Shown here one piece after another: positions 9,797 through 20,038 of a stretch of 64,000 nt of DNA (its first letter is position 1; each line of letters starts with the position of its first letter). A program made the translations under genes and the position numbers. The notes under the pieces were generated by a model. It had not been told where the DNA came from. It saw only the letters and a program-made list of their open reading frames with translations, and made no database searches. The DNA comes from Bacteroidales bacterium. Lineage in GTDB: Bacteria > Bacteroidota > Bacteroidia > Bacteroidales > Muribaculaceae. Location: positions 54,393 to 118,392 of the forward strand of contig CAJTEX010000009.1 in NCBI GenBank assembly GCA_910575615.1, given 5' to 3'.

Positions 9797-10174
9797 TTAG
9801 CCGGTGCCGAGGTTATTGAATCTTTCATTGCGGAGCTTCCTTCGCTCCATCCCTTCCGGACTGCGGGAACTGACAAATGTGCGGTCGATATATTCCTGCA
9901 CCTGATGCTCGTAGTGGAATACCACTGAGCCGTCCTTGCTGATCATATACTCGATTTCATCGTTGGCCCTGAGTTGCCGGATTTTTCTCACGCTGAAGCC
10001 GAGTAGTTTCATCACATGCTCGGTGAGATAAATCATGCTGCCGTTGATGGAGAGCACCGGAGGCTCTTTCTTCTTCATCATGCACTTTAGCATCTCAAGC
10101 ATGATTCTTATCGCGGCCTTGGCGAATTTCGGGAAGGTTCCCACGTCGTTATAGTCAATTTCCGTTTTCTTCAT
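9797..10174 (-). CDS. Small HTH-like DNA-binding protein, first gene of the minus-strand operon
   Basis: 125 residues. The N-terminal helix segment (FPKFAKAAIRIMLEMLKCMMKKK) and the central YLTEHVMKLLGFSVRKIRQLRANDEIEY region give an HTH similar in layout to the protein at 5847-6152, followed by a strand SVVFHYEHQVQEYIDRTF and a basic tail. It is closest to the divergent promoter region, which contains a 10-bp inverted repeat and a -7 box 27 bases upstream of this start, so it may be autoregulatory. The function is an inference. Confidence 0.65.
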   Translation of the reverse strand: MKKTEIDYNDVGTFPKFAKAAIRIMLEMLKCMMKKKEPPVLSINGSMIYLTEHVMKLLGFSVRKIRQLRANDEIEYMISKDGSVVFHYEHQVQEYIDRTFVSSRSPEGMERRKLRNERFNNLGTG

Positions 10175-10200
10175 TTTGCGTTTCGTTTTCGATTACGATG

Positions 10201-10208
10201 CAAAATTA
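10201..10208 (-). promoter_or_regulatory. -7 box for the minus-strand HTH/DUF3945 operon
   Basis: On the minus strand the sequence reads TAATTTTG, 27 bases upstream of the start at 10174, a match to the Bacteroidetes TAnnTTTG box. Confidence 0.55.
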
Positions 10209-10235
10209 GCGAGACCGTATCCCCCCGCCGGGAGA

Positions 10236-10318
10236 GTACCCCAAAGTAACCCTCTTGTAAATTTTACCTCATTGATAATCAGTGCTATAAAATTGTTAAA
10301 GTGCAAATTTTGGGGTAC
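10236..10318. promoter_or_regulatory. Inverted repeat GTACCCCAAA / TTTGGGGTAC in divergent intergenic region
   Basis: A perfect 10-base inverted repeat (10236-10245 and 10309-10318) with arms 63 bases apart lies just upstream of the -7 box of the minus-strand operon. It could be a pair of operator half-sites for one of the operon's own HTH proteins, or a looped structure. Confidence 0.45.
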
Positions 10319-10405
10319 TAACCTTTTATAATTATTTGAAAGACAGGCGATTTATGTACTTCAAAAGTATGTCGGAACAGGGATTGAATGTAAAATGTCG
10401 CTTGT

Positions 10406-10496
10406 CGTGTCACATTGAGGCATTGCGAGGCTACCGAGTACCATAGTCCCCGGAAATGATGAATGCCTCCTTCATTATGGTTTTCTTTGCAGTGTG
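10406..10496 (+). promoter_or_regulatory. Conserved activator-like element plus promoter, copy 1 (helicase operon)
   Basis: Bases 10406-10461 align without a gap to 43144-43199, with 44 of 56 identical by my count. The block includes TTGAGGCA, GCGAGGC and ACCGAGTACC. The same offset also aligns the promoter-like CTTTGCA at 10485-10491 with 43223-43229, followed by GTGAA in both. The -7 region here is TTTCTTTG, one off consensus. The ATG of the DUF1896 gene is 45 bases downstream. Confidence 0.65.
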
Positions 10497-10533
10497 AAAG
10501 GATTCACGCCCTATAATTTCCCCCAACCTTTTT

Positions 10534-10986
10534 ATGAAAAGAAAGAATGATGGCCGAGGCTACGACCTCGACTATTATAATCTGTATCTGCGCCGTTACC
10601 TGACGGTGCATCATTTCCCCGAAGCCGATGATGCCCTGCTTATTGCCGCACGCGCCGAAGCTGCGACTGACACTTATGTGGAATCAAGGCTGGCCGGGGA
10701 TGAAGTCTATGTATCCTCTGAGAAAGCCATTGCCAGTCTGCTTGATGGCTTTGAGATTTCGCCGTACGATTTTGTAAGCGGCATACTTGCAGACGAATTT
10801 TCAGACCATATTTCTCTCGATGAACGCTCCATTGAGTTCTGGACTTATACACTGCTGGAAGAATTGCAGTCGGAGTTCAAGGATGTGGAATTGAGCGAGG
10901 AATATCTCAACACCAACGAAGGTGTGATTTTCAAACTGGTAATCTCCGGTCGGATTACCGAATATTTCGAGGAATATGGCCTTTAA
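10534..10986 (+). CDS. DUF1896 family protein
   Basis: 150 residues, acidic and mostly helical, with family marks: an N-terminal [15 protein letters not shown] segment, a middle [15 protein letters not shown](F) segment, an ILADEFSD segment, and an EYFEEYGL end. DUF1896 proteins sit before the large methylase/helicase gene in many Bacteroides ICEs; their role is unknown. Its last 11 bases overlap the start of the helicase gene, which points to coupled translation. It is the first gene after the shared regulatory block at 10406. Confidence 0.8.
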   Translation: MKRKNDGRGYDLDYYNLYLRRYLTVHHFPEADDALLIAARAEAATDTYVESRLAGDEVYVSSEKAIASLLDGFEISPYDFVSGILADEFSDHISLDERSIEFWTYTLLEELQSEFKDVELSEEYLNTNEGVIFKLVISGRITEYFEEYGL

Positions 10987-13900
10987 CCGATTACAGACCA
11001 TGCGCGACAACATTGAGGCTATCAGGCTTGTCCTGAGCCTTGGTGTTGCCGGACGCACAGCGCAGACTCCCGAAGAGCGGGAAGTGCTGCGCAAGTATGC
11101 CGGATTCGGCGGGTTGAAGTGTATTCTCAACGATGCCAACGAGTTAGTGGATGCCGCCAAATGGAGCAAGTCGGATATTGAACTGTTTGCGCCTACGGTT
11201 GAGTTGCGTCGTCTGATTCACGACTATTCGCGTGACGACAAGGAGTTTAACCGATATATGGAGTCGTTGAAGGCGTCAACGCTGACCGCTTTCTATACTG
11301 ACAGCCGTATTGTGGATGCGATCTCCGATGCACTGAAATATCAGGGAGTCGAGATAAAAAGTTTTCTTGAGCCCTCTGCCGGTCAGGGTGCTTTCATTGA
11401 CTCTTTTCTGCGCAATGACAGATACCCCGGTGCCGAGGTAATGGCATACGAAAAGGATTTGCTGACAGGCAAAATTCTGTCGGCATTACACCCATCTATA
11501 CTGACTCGCATAGAGGGGTTCGAGAAGATTGAGCGCGACTTCAATGGTTACTTCGATGTCGCCGCCTCGAATGTTCCTTTTGGCGACTTCGCGGTTGCAG
11601 ACCCGGCGTATGCCGTAAGCAAGGAGATTGGCTACCGTCAGGCGGCAAAGTCGTTGCATAACTACTTCTTTCTCAAAGGTCTTGACCAAGTGAGAGAGGG
11701 AGGTCTGATTGCCTTTATTACATCGCAGGGTGTGATGAATGCCGCTTCGCCCTTTATAAGAATGGAGTTGGTTAAACAGGCTGACCTTGTGGCGGCTCTA
11801 CGTTTATCCAACAATACTTTCAGCGACAATGCCGGAACTGATGTAGGCTCAGACCTTATCATCATGCAGAAGCACACTGGAAAGAAGTCATTATCGGCTG
11901 ATGAAGAATTTTTCATTCAGTCAGTTGTTGACCGGGGTACGAAGGTGCCGGGCAATAAATTCTTTCAAGCGTTTCCGCAAAATGTTATCTGCACTGATGC
12001 TAAGGTTGGCACTGACCAGTATGGCAAACCGGCTATCGTGTACCACCATGACGGAGGTATCGACGGCATTGCCGGGGATTTGCGCAAGGCACTCGACGAG
12101 TCGCTACACATGCGTCTGAATCTGGAATTGTATAATTCCAACGGTATCAAACCTCCTACGCCAGACCCGGTTACACCAACTCCTACGCCTACACCCAGGC
12201 AGGAGGCGAAGGTGGAAAAGAAGTCAAGCCTTACCAATACGCCTCTGATGCAGCAGTATCAGGAGATGAAAAAGAAACATCCCGATGCTGTGTTGCTTTT
12301 CAGGGTTGGTGACTTCTATGAGATTTTCGGCAAGGATGCTGTCACAGCCTCGGAGATTTTAGGTATAACCCTGACCCGTCGCCAGACCGGTATTGACAGC
12401 CGAATAGAATTGGCTGGTTTCCCGCATCATGCCCTCGACACTTATCTGCCCAAACTTGTGCGGGCCGGTAAACGTGTGGCAATATGTGAGCAATTGGAAG
12501 ACCCTAAGCTGAAAAAGACACCGAAGCAGAAGGTGGTAGAAACGGTTACCCCAAATCAGCTTCCAAAGGTAGAGCCAAAGCCTGAGCCTAAACCGGAGCC
12601 AAAATCTGCCCCCGCTCCCGTAGAGCCACCAAAGGCTGAACCAGCCAAGGAGATAGAGACCGACGGCAGTCCTGATTATACCGATAATCCTGACCCTCGC
12701 CTGTATGCCTACAATCTTTTTGGAGAGTTGGAACCAATCGGAAAGCCTCGCCGTCAGCCTAAACCTACGGAGGATGCTCCAAGGCCGAAGCCAAGTGTTG
12801 AGGTCAAGGACATTCCCGTAAAAAAGTTCCGTCCGCTCAATGAAAAGGAGCTGGAATTTTATGGTTCTCTGAACTGGGAGGATAATCCGCCCATCAATGG
12901 TTTCTATGAGACAATGATGTCTATTGCCCACCGTCAGTTGGAGGAAATGCGTCTGGAGCGTGAGGCGGAGGAAGCCGCCAAACAAGCCGCTGCCAGTGGC
13001 GAAACTATCCAAGAAGGTGGTACAACCATTCAGCGCACCGAAGGCGATTTTGTTCCCGGTCAACGCTCCACCATTAAGGCAGAGACAGTCGAGGTTGATA
13101 TGTCGCCCCGTCCTTTCTCGGAGGACATTCAGTTCTTCCACCACAACGGCAGTATGGTGGTACAAGATGTTCTTGTGGGCTTCCTCTCGGAAGTCCGCAA
13201 GAACAGCGCGACATTCAATCCGTTGGAGTTGAAGCCGGAACAGGCGAAACGCGCTTTGCTCTATGTCACAATGTCGGAAACATACCAGCAACTCTACAAC
13301 TATGAGGCTGAAACGCATGAGGCTTCGGCTGAACTGCGCGAACACCTTAATCAGTATTATGATGAGTTTGTGGAGAAGTACGGCTATCTCAACGAGAAAC
13401 AGAATGTGAAATTCATTCTCATGGACGCCAATGGGCGTGACGCACTGGCTCTGGAACGCGGCGAGAATGGCAGGTTTGTCAAGGCTGACATCTTCGATCA
13501 TCCTGTGTCATTCGCCATTGACGAAGTTACTTCAGTAGATACTCCGATGGAGGCGTTATCCGCATCGCTCAACAAATACGGTGAGGTCAATCTCGAATAT
13601 ATGTCGGGGCTGGTGGATATGGATAAGGATTCTTTGGTGGATAACCTCGAAGGACACATCTATTATAATCCATTAGTCGAAAACTACGAGATTAAAGACC
13701 GATTCATCGCCGGAAATGTCGTGGCTAAAGCCAATGACGTTAGGGCATGGATTGACCGGGAGGAAGAACGTATCAAGAATTTCCCCGGCTATGACGGCGT
13801 TGAACCGTTCATCGCCATGTCGAAAGACTCCCTCAAAGCATTGGAGGAAGCCCGGCCCCGCCGTATCGAGTTCGATGAGCTTGATTTCAACTTCGGTGAA

Positions 13901-14454
13901 CGATGGATTCCCACGGGTATCTATTCGGCATATATGTCGTATCTGTTCCACACTGATGTAAAGATTGCATATTCTTCCTCAATGGATGAATACTCGGCAG
14001 AGGCGAGCCGCAAGAATATGACCATCTGGGAAGAGTTCTGCGTCAGAGGTTATTACCGTACCTACGACGGTATGAACCTGCTGAAACACGCACTTCACAA
14101 CACTGTCCCCGACATCAAGAAGTCGGCGGGCAAAGATGAAGACGGACACGACATCAAGGTGCCGGACAACGAGGCGATTCAGCTTGCCAATACCAAAATC
14201 GACGAAATCCGCAACGGTTTTGCCGACTGGCTCGAAGCCCAGTCGCCTGAGTTCAAGGAGAAACTCGTTGACCTCTACAATGACAAGTTCAACTGTTTCG
14301 TCCGTCCGCAATATGACGGGTCACACCAGACGTTCCCGGATTTGAACATGAAACTCCTCGGAGACCGCTATGGAATCCGCTCCATTTATCAGTCACAGAT
14401 GGACTGTATATGGATGCTGAAACAGAATGGCGGTGGCGTGTGCGACCATGAGGT
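10976..14454 (+). CDS. N-terminal exon of giant ICE methylase/MutS-I/helicase protein
   Basis: First 1160 residues of a SNF2-type helicase protein. An N6-adenine methylase-like domain comes first, with motif I near residue 130 ([13 protein letters not shown]) and a variant catalytic motif SNVPFG near 196 in place of NPPF. A MutS domain I-like module follows at about 420-515 ([48 protein letters not shown]). Then come a Pro/Lys-rich linker and a long region of unknown fold. The reading ends at VCDHEV, just before the ATPase P-loop, where a group II intron starts; without splicing, translation stops at 14465-14467. Continuity with 16939 onward is inferred from the phase and from the P-loop GTGKT there. 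This is a common Bacteroides ICE protein, though the intron is not. Confidence 0.8.
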
Positions 14455-15027
14455 GCTGCGCCCATAAGGGCATATAGTAAATGTAGGATTAGCAACCTAC
14501 CCGGCAAGGGTTTTCAACGCCGGTCATTAGCCAACTTATCCACTCAGCCGAAAGGCGGTGGGGAGTGTCGCATGTTGGAAACGGCATAAGTCAGCTAACT
14601 ATCGTGCTGCTACTGAATGTCTAAATGAAACGATAGATATGAGGATGAAGACTACACTGTTTGAACGACAGTCCGAGACGCTAAATGGTAAGCATCGACC
14701 GAAGATAGTTAATACGGTCGTTCTGCAATACTTCTGCCTACCGACTTCGGGCATGAGAGCCGAAAACCGATTGCAGGTCAGCCGCGATAAGCGGAAAAGG
14801 GCGAACGTCGCATCCGACAATCTATCATGCTATGTTGCTATATGTCTAAATGGGGATTACCTAAACCGAAACGCCTACAGAGGTAGGCTATGGGAATATC
14901 GTTCCCTGAATATTCGGCAAGGTAACAGAGTCTTCGTAGTAGTCCGAACGAGGGAAAGCCTCGTACATGGCGAAGGAAGACAGTGTTTATTATTTTAATA
15001 TGTTTAACGAATGATGTGTGAGACATT

Positions 15028-16833
15028 ATGAGAAATTCTGAGAATGTATTAAACAGTCTGGCTGGGCACAGCCAAAACCCAAACTACAAGTTTGAACGGC
15101 TTTACCGATTGTTGTTCAACGAGAATCTGTATGCGGATGCCTATCAGATGATGTCCCATAAAACGGGCAACATGACGAAAGGCACAGACGGTCAGACCAT
15201 CAGTGGCATGAGCGTCAAACGCATAAAGTCCATCATTGCCAAGTTGCGGGATGAAAGTTATCAACCGCACCCTGCCAAAAGAATTTACATACCCAAGAAG
15301 AACGGCAAGCAACGCCCTCTCGGTATTCCTGCCTTTGAGGACAAGCTCGTTCAGAAAGTCGTGCAGATGATTCTTGAATCCATCTACGAGGGCAGTTTTG
15401 AAAAATGCTCCCACGGGTTCAGACCGCATCGCAGTTGTCATACGGCAATGGCTTCAATCATGGAAGGATTTGACGGTACGAGATGGTTCATAGAGGGCGA
15501 CATCAAAGGATTCTTTGACAATATCGACCATGATATTATGATAGGGATTCTTTCGGAGCGCATCTCGGACGAGCGTTTCCTCCGTCTTATTCGTAAGTTC
15601 TTGAAAGCAGGATATTTGGAACAATGGACATTTCACCATACTTACAATGGTACTCCCCAAGGAGGTATCATCAGTCCTATACTGGCGAATATCTACCTTG
15701 ATAAGCTGGATAAGTATATGGTGGAATATATCTCGAAGTTCAACAAGGGCAAGGCGCGGAAACGCAATCCTGAATACAAAAGGATAGCGAGCCGCAAGGA
15801 CAAACGAGTAAGGAAACTTAAAGCCGAAAAGGATGAGCAGAAAAGGCGTACGCTCATGGAGGAAATAAAATTCTACCATAGGGAAATGCAAAAACTGCCT
15901 GCCACCCTTGATATGGATGAGGATTTCAGACGCATGAGGTATGTACGCTATGCTGATGACTTTCTTATCAGTGTCATTGGAAGCAAGGAAGACTGCGTAA
16001 GGATTAAGGAGGATATAAAAATCTTCCTGCTTGAACAGTTGAAACTGCAACTCTCGGATGAGAAGACACTGATAACTAACGGGCATGACGTAGCAAAGTT
16101 CCTTGGCTATGAGGTCACTATCCGTAACACGGAGAAGACAAGCACGGCTAAAGGTGCAAAGGGTCTTCCCAAACGCTCACTTGACCATAAGACAGTTGTC
16201 AGAATGCCTATGGAAGTTATGAGAAAGAAACTTCTTGAATACGGGGCAATGCAGATAACAGTCAAAAACGGCAAGGAAGTATGGGAATCCACCTCACGCC
16301 CCTATCTACGCAGTAATGATGATTTGGAAATTCTGAACAGATACAATTCTGAAATCAGAGGACTTTACAATTATTACTGTATTGCCAATAATGTCAATAT
16401 CCTCGGCAAGTTTCATGGAATCATGAAAGAAAGCATGTGTAAGACTCTGTCGTCCAAGTACAATTCCACACTAAGAAAGATTATCCGCAAATATACGAGG
16501 GATAAAATCTTCAGAGTGGAGTACGAAGACAGCAAGGGCAAAGTGCATACACGCGAATTCTATCATGACGGGTTTAAGCGAAAGAAAGATGCACGCATCG
16601 ATGATGCGCACATCGAGTCCAGCTACCGTGCCATGCAACCTACAAGCCTAATGGCAAGGTTGAAGGCAGGTAAGTGTGAATACTGCGGAGCGGAAGAAAA
16701 CCTTAAAATGGTACATGTCCGTAAGCTCAAGGATTTGGAGGGCAAACAACCATGGGAAAAACTCATGATTGCCCGAAAAAGGAAAACAATGGCAGTATGT
16801 GAATGTTGTTATCGCAAAATTCATGCACACTAA
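15028..16833 (+). CDS. ltrA: Group II intron reverse transcriptase/maturase (LtrA-like)
   Basis: 601 residues encoded inside the intron (domain IV). RT blocks are in order: [57 protein letters not shown], and the catalytic YADD in [11 protein letters not shown] maturase (X) domain follows ([12 protein letters not shown]). The C-terminus has an HNH/zinc-type endonuclease module with CEYCG and CECCYRKIH, suggesting retrohoming by target-primed reverse transcription. All expected parts are present and uninterrupted, so the intron may be active. About 560 bases of structured non-coding RNA precede the ORF. Confidence 0.93.
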   Translation: MRNSENVLNSLAGHSQNPNYKFERLYRLLFNENLYADAYQMMSHKTGNMTKGTDGQTISGMSVKRIKSIIAKLRDESYQPHPAKRIYIPKKNGKQRPLGIPAFEDKLVQKVVQMILESIYEGSFEKCSHGFRPHRSCHTAMASIMEGFDGTRWFIEGDIKGFFDNIDHDIMIGILSERISDERFLRLIRKFLKAGYLEQWTFHHTYNGTPQGGIISPILANIYLDKLDKYMVEYISKFNKGKARKRNPEYKRIASRKDKRVRKLKAEKDEQKRRTLMEEIKFYHREMQKLPATLDMDEDFRRMRYVRYADDFLISVIGSKEDCVRIKEDIKIFLLEQLKLQLSDEKTLITNGHDVAKFLGYEVTIRNTEKTSTAKGAKGLPKRSLDHKTVVRMPMEVMRKKLLEYGAMQITVKNGKEVWESTSRPYLRSNDDLEILNRYNSEIRGLYNYYCIANNVNILGKFHGIMKESMCKTLSSKYNSTLRKIIRKYTRDKIFRVEYEDSKGKVHTREFYHDGFKRKKDARIDDAHIESSYRAMQPTSLMARLKAGKCEYCGAEENLKMVHVRKLKDLEGKQPWEKLMIARKRKTMAVCECCYRKIHAH

Positions 16834-16854
16834 TAGACTGAGAATGAACATGGA

Positions 16855-16888
16855 GAGCCGTATACATGGAGACGTGTACGTACGGTTC
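16855..16888 (+). ncRNA. Group II intron domain V
   Basis: A 34-base hairpin beginning GAGCCGTATAC and ending GTACGGTTC with a GGAGAC-type loop, the most conserved catalytic piece of group II introns. It lies 21 bases after the maturase stop and 50 bases before the proposed 3' splice site. Confidence 0.9.
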
Positions 16889-16938
16889 GGTGGCGAGTAT
16901 GTGGAAACCTGCCGTCTGAAAAGACGGCAAGGCGCTAC

Positions 16939-19087
16939 GTGCTTAGCCTGTGGTACCGGCAAGACACTGATAATGTGCATAGCAGCACATGAAATGAAGC
17001 GTCTCGGACTGGCACACAAACCGATGATTATCGGTCTTAAAGCCAATGTAGCCGAGATTGCCATGACTTATCAGTCTGCCTATCCCAATGCCCGTATCTT
17101 GTTCGCCGATGAAAAGAGTTTCAAGGCTGACAACCGCGTGGCGTTCTTCAACCAGATCAAGAACAACGACTATGACTGTGTAATAATGTCGCACGACCAG
17201 TTCGGCAAGATACCGCAGTCGCCGGAGATGCAGCAGCAAATTCTTCAGGCTGAACTTGATACGGTTGAAGAAAACCTCGAAGTGCTGAAACAGCAGGGTC
17301 ACGACGTAAGTCGTGGTATGTTGAAAGGTCTAATCAAGCGTAAGGAAAACCTGACCGCCAAGATTGCGACCATTCAGTACCAGATGGACCAAAACAGAGA
17401 CGCTGTCGTTGACTTCAAGCAGATGGGTATCGACCACATTTTTGTTGACGAATCGCATCAGTTCAAGAACCTTATGTTCAATACCCGCCATGATAGAGTG
17501 GCGGGGTTGGGCAACTCGGAAGGCTCACAACGTGCGCTGAATCTTCTCTACGCAATCCGTACCATTCAAGAGAGAACAGGTAAGGATTTGGGAGCGACAT
17601 TCCTGTCGGGTACTACAATCAGCAACTCGCTTACAGAGTTGTACCTGTTATTCAAGTATCTCCGCCCGAATGAGCTTGAAAGACAGGAGATTCGATGCTT
17701 CGACGCATGGGCGGCAATCTTCGCCAAGAAGACCACCGACTTCGAGTTCAATGTCACAAATCATATAGTGGCAAAGGAGCGTTTCCGCTACTTCATCAAG
17801 GTACCGGAGCTGGCTGCTTTCTACAATGAAATCACCGACTACCGCACTGCTGAAGATGTGGGAGTGGATAGACCTATGAAGAACGAGATTCTTCACAATA
17901 TCCCGCCTACAACGCAGCAGGAAGCCTTTATTGAGAAACTGATGAAGTTTGCCGAGAGTGGCGACGCCACTATACTCGGCAGAGCGCCACTGTCTGAAAC
18001 GGAGGAAAAGGCAAAGATGCTCATCGCCACTGACTATGCCCGCAAGATGGCTCTTGATATGCGTATGATAGACCCCAGTTATGAGGATGACCCGAACAAC
18101 AAGGCCTCGTACTGTGCCAAGATGATTGCTGAGTATTACAAAAAATACGATGCTCAACGTGGTACACAGTTTGTTTTCAGCGATTTGGGAACTTATAAGC
18201 CCGGCGAGTGGAATGTCTATTCCGAAATCAAACGAAAACTGATAGAAGATTATGGTATTCCGGCTCATGAAATACGCTTCATTCAGGAGTGTAAGACAGA
18301 GAGGTCAAGGAAAGCGGTCATCGAGGCTATGAACAGCGGCGATGTGAGAGTATTGTTTGGCTCGACTTCAATGCTCGGAACAGGCGTAAATGCCCAACAG
18401 AGAGCGGTTTGTATTCATCATTTGGATACGCCGTGGCGTCCCTCTGACTTAACTCAGAGGGATGGCAGAGCCATACGAGCCGGAAACGAGATCGCCAAGT
18501 TATATGCTGATAATAAGGTTGATGTTATCATCTATGCGGTGGAGAAATCTCTGGACTCCTACAAGTTCAATCTTCTTCACTGTAAGGCGACATTCATCGA
18601 CCAGCTCAAATCCGGCGCACTCGGAGCGCGTACCATCGACGAGGGTGCAATGGATGAGAAAAACGGTATGAACTTCTCGGAGTACATGGCTATCCTCAGT
18701 GGCAACACTGACCTTCTCGAAAAGGCTAAACTTGAAAAACGCATCGCGGCACTGGAGTCTGAGCGCAAAGCCCACAACAAGGGCATTTCCGATTCCAAGT
18801 TCAGGCTTCAGACCATAAGCCACGACATTGCCAACAACGAGGCGGCAATCAGTCGTATGAAGGGGGATGCTGCCCGGTATCAATCGGTAGTTAGACGAGA
18901 CAAGGACGGCAACCCCGTCAACAATCTCACTATCGACACCTGCAACCTCCGTGACGAGCAGAACATGGGTATCCATCTGCAAGGTCTGGCTCTGAAAACT
19001 GACACTCACGGTCAGTACAAGCGCATCGGAGAAATCTATGGCTTTCCCATCAGCATTATCTCGGAGCGCACAGTTGTTGACGGCTAG
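16939..19087 (+). CDS. C-terminal exon of ICE helicase protein, ended by an amber codon
   Basis: The ATPase half of the protein, continuing exon 1 after splicing. It opens with Walker A GTGKT (16952-16966) and then [15 protein letters not shown]. The DEAH-type motif is VDESHQFKN near 17450, and helicase C-terminal motifs include [18 protein letters not shown] and [14 protein letters not shown] coiled-coil tail region begins around 18720. A TAG at 19085-19087 stops the frame, yet the same frame stays open for another 151 codons with helicase-tail-like sequence. Unspliced, this half would have no proper start. An initiation at 16769 inside the intron is possible on paper but would add intron-encoded residues. 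Confidence 0.8.
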
Positions 19088-19543
19088 GAATCCGTACAGA
19101 ACCGATTTGTAGTCGAGGGCAACTACAAATATAAGTACAACAACGGCTTCATCGCAATGTCGGACACCCATGCCGCCTGTATGAACTTCGTCAACGCTCT
19201 GGAGAAGATACCCGGTATCATCGCTCAGTACGAGGAACGCACTGCCAAACTCAAAGCCGACGTACCCCAACTCGAATCCATCGTAGCCAAGCAGTGGGGC
19301 AAAGAGGACGAGTTGAAGCAACTCAAATCCGACCTCGCCGCCCTCGACCGCAAAATCACCGCAGAATTGACACCAAAGCAAGAGGAACAGGACGGCGAGG
19401 AAAACAGGCAAGGGAAGGAAGGGCATAAGGTTTCGGTTGATGAGACTACATCCAAGGGCAATAAGAAGTCTATGGTTGCAGAGCCACTCTCGATGTATCG
19501 CTCCGCCGTCCCAATTAATGGGATGAGAAATCCAAGACTATAA
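19088..19543 (+). pseudogene. Severed in-frame tail of the helicase gene
   Basis: Directly after the TAG at 19085 the frame reads ESVQNRFVVEGNYKYKYNNG and continues to a stop at 19543, with a coiled-coil segment (LPQLESIVAK-like and DELKQLKSDLAALDRKI) and a charged end. This is clearly the original C-terminus. An ATG at 19157 could restart translation of 128 residues but has no obvious signal. The break may be a nonsense mutation, a suppressed stop or a sequencing error. Confidence 0.75.
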
Positions 19544-19550
19544 TTATGAG

Positions 19551-19593
19551 TGTGAAAAATGGGGTCTGGCAGAAGCCAGGCTCCATTTTCACA
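19551..19593. terminator. Hairpin after the helicase operon
   Basis: GTGAAAAATGG..CTGGC AGAA GCCAG..CCATTTTCAC folds as a long stem with a 4-base loop, 8 bases after the end of the helicase tail. The A-rich and T-rich arms let it work in both directions. Confidence 0.7.
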
Positions 19594-19886
19594 TTCATGC
19601 AATACAATACGGGCGTATTGTAAGTGGGTATTCTGAAGGCCGGAATCAACAGGGCTAAGATGCAATATAGATTCAAGGTCTGGAATCAGGCAGGATGCGC
19701 ACATTGATTGAGAATACCATATATAACCCTTATAGTATGGATTAGATGTATTTATTTCAAGATATAGCCCGACTATTCGAGCGGTTTCTTAGGGGTGGAA
19801 TGGGAATTGCAATAGGCTGATAGTTAAAAATCATTAAAATTAGCAAATTAAAGTTGAAATAATGATAAGCGTTATCTTTTTTCAAT

Positions 19887-19894
19887 TATCTTTG
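19887..19894 (+). promoter_or_regulatory. -7 box of the surface protein/RHS operon
   Basis: TATCTTTG matches the Bacteroidetes -7 consensus; no clear -33 partner is seen. It leaves a leader of about 140 bases to the ATG at 20039, in which GGTTCAGGCC (19900-19909) and GGCCTGACC (about 19970) can pair. The rest of 19594-20032 shows no gene. Confidence 0.6.
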
Positions 19895-20038
19895 CAACAT
19901 GGTTCAGGCCAACAAGGTATTCGATTGCGGGCAACCTTGACATGTTCATCGCTCCCGCCGATTGGAACAGGCCTGACCTAAAGCAGATAAACCAAAAATT
20001 ATAATATCCAATGTCTAACCCCCTAACATCACTTGCTT

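Larger units (their letters stand above)
14455..16938 (+). mobile_element. Group II intron inserted in the helicase P-loop
   Basis: The intron encodes a reverse transcriptase/maturase and ends in a recognisable domain V (16855-16888). A domain VI hairpin follows, with bulged A16930 eight bases from the proposed 3' end CTAC (an AY end). The 5' end carries the GCGCCC-ATAA-GGGC stem typical of domain I, but the first bases read GCTGCG or, two bases earlier, GTGCTG, not the usual GTGYG, so the 5' edge is uncertain by a few bases. GCCTCGT at 14953-14959 can pair with exon bases ATGAGGT (14448-14454) as EBS1-IBS1, and GGTCGT (14717-14722) with GCGACC as EBS2-IBS2. These edges keep the frame: HEV joined to CLACGTGKT. 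Confidence 0.85.

Noticed and set aside
12359..13501. 380-codon minus-strand ORF over the helicase gene
   Set aside because: Antisense to the methylase/MutS-like coding frame, without recognisable features.
16769..16938. Separate start for the helicase C-terminal half at 16769
   Set aside because: These bases are maturase coding sequence and intron domains V and VI; true helicase sequence begins only near the P-loop.
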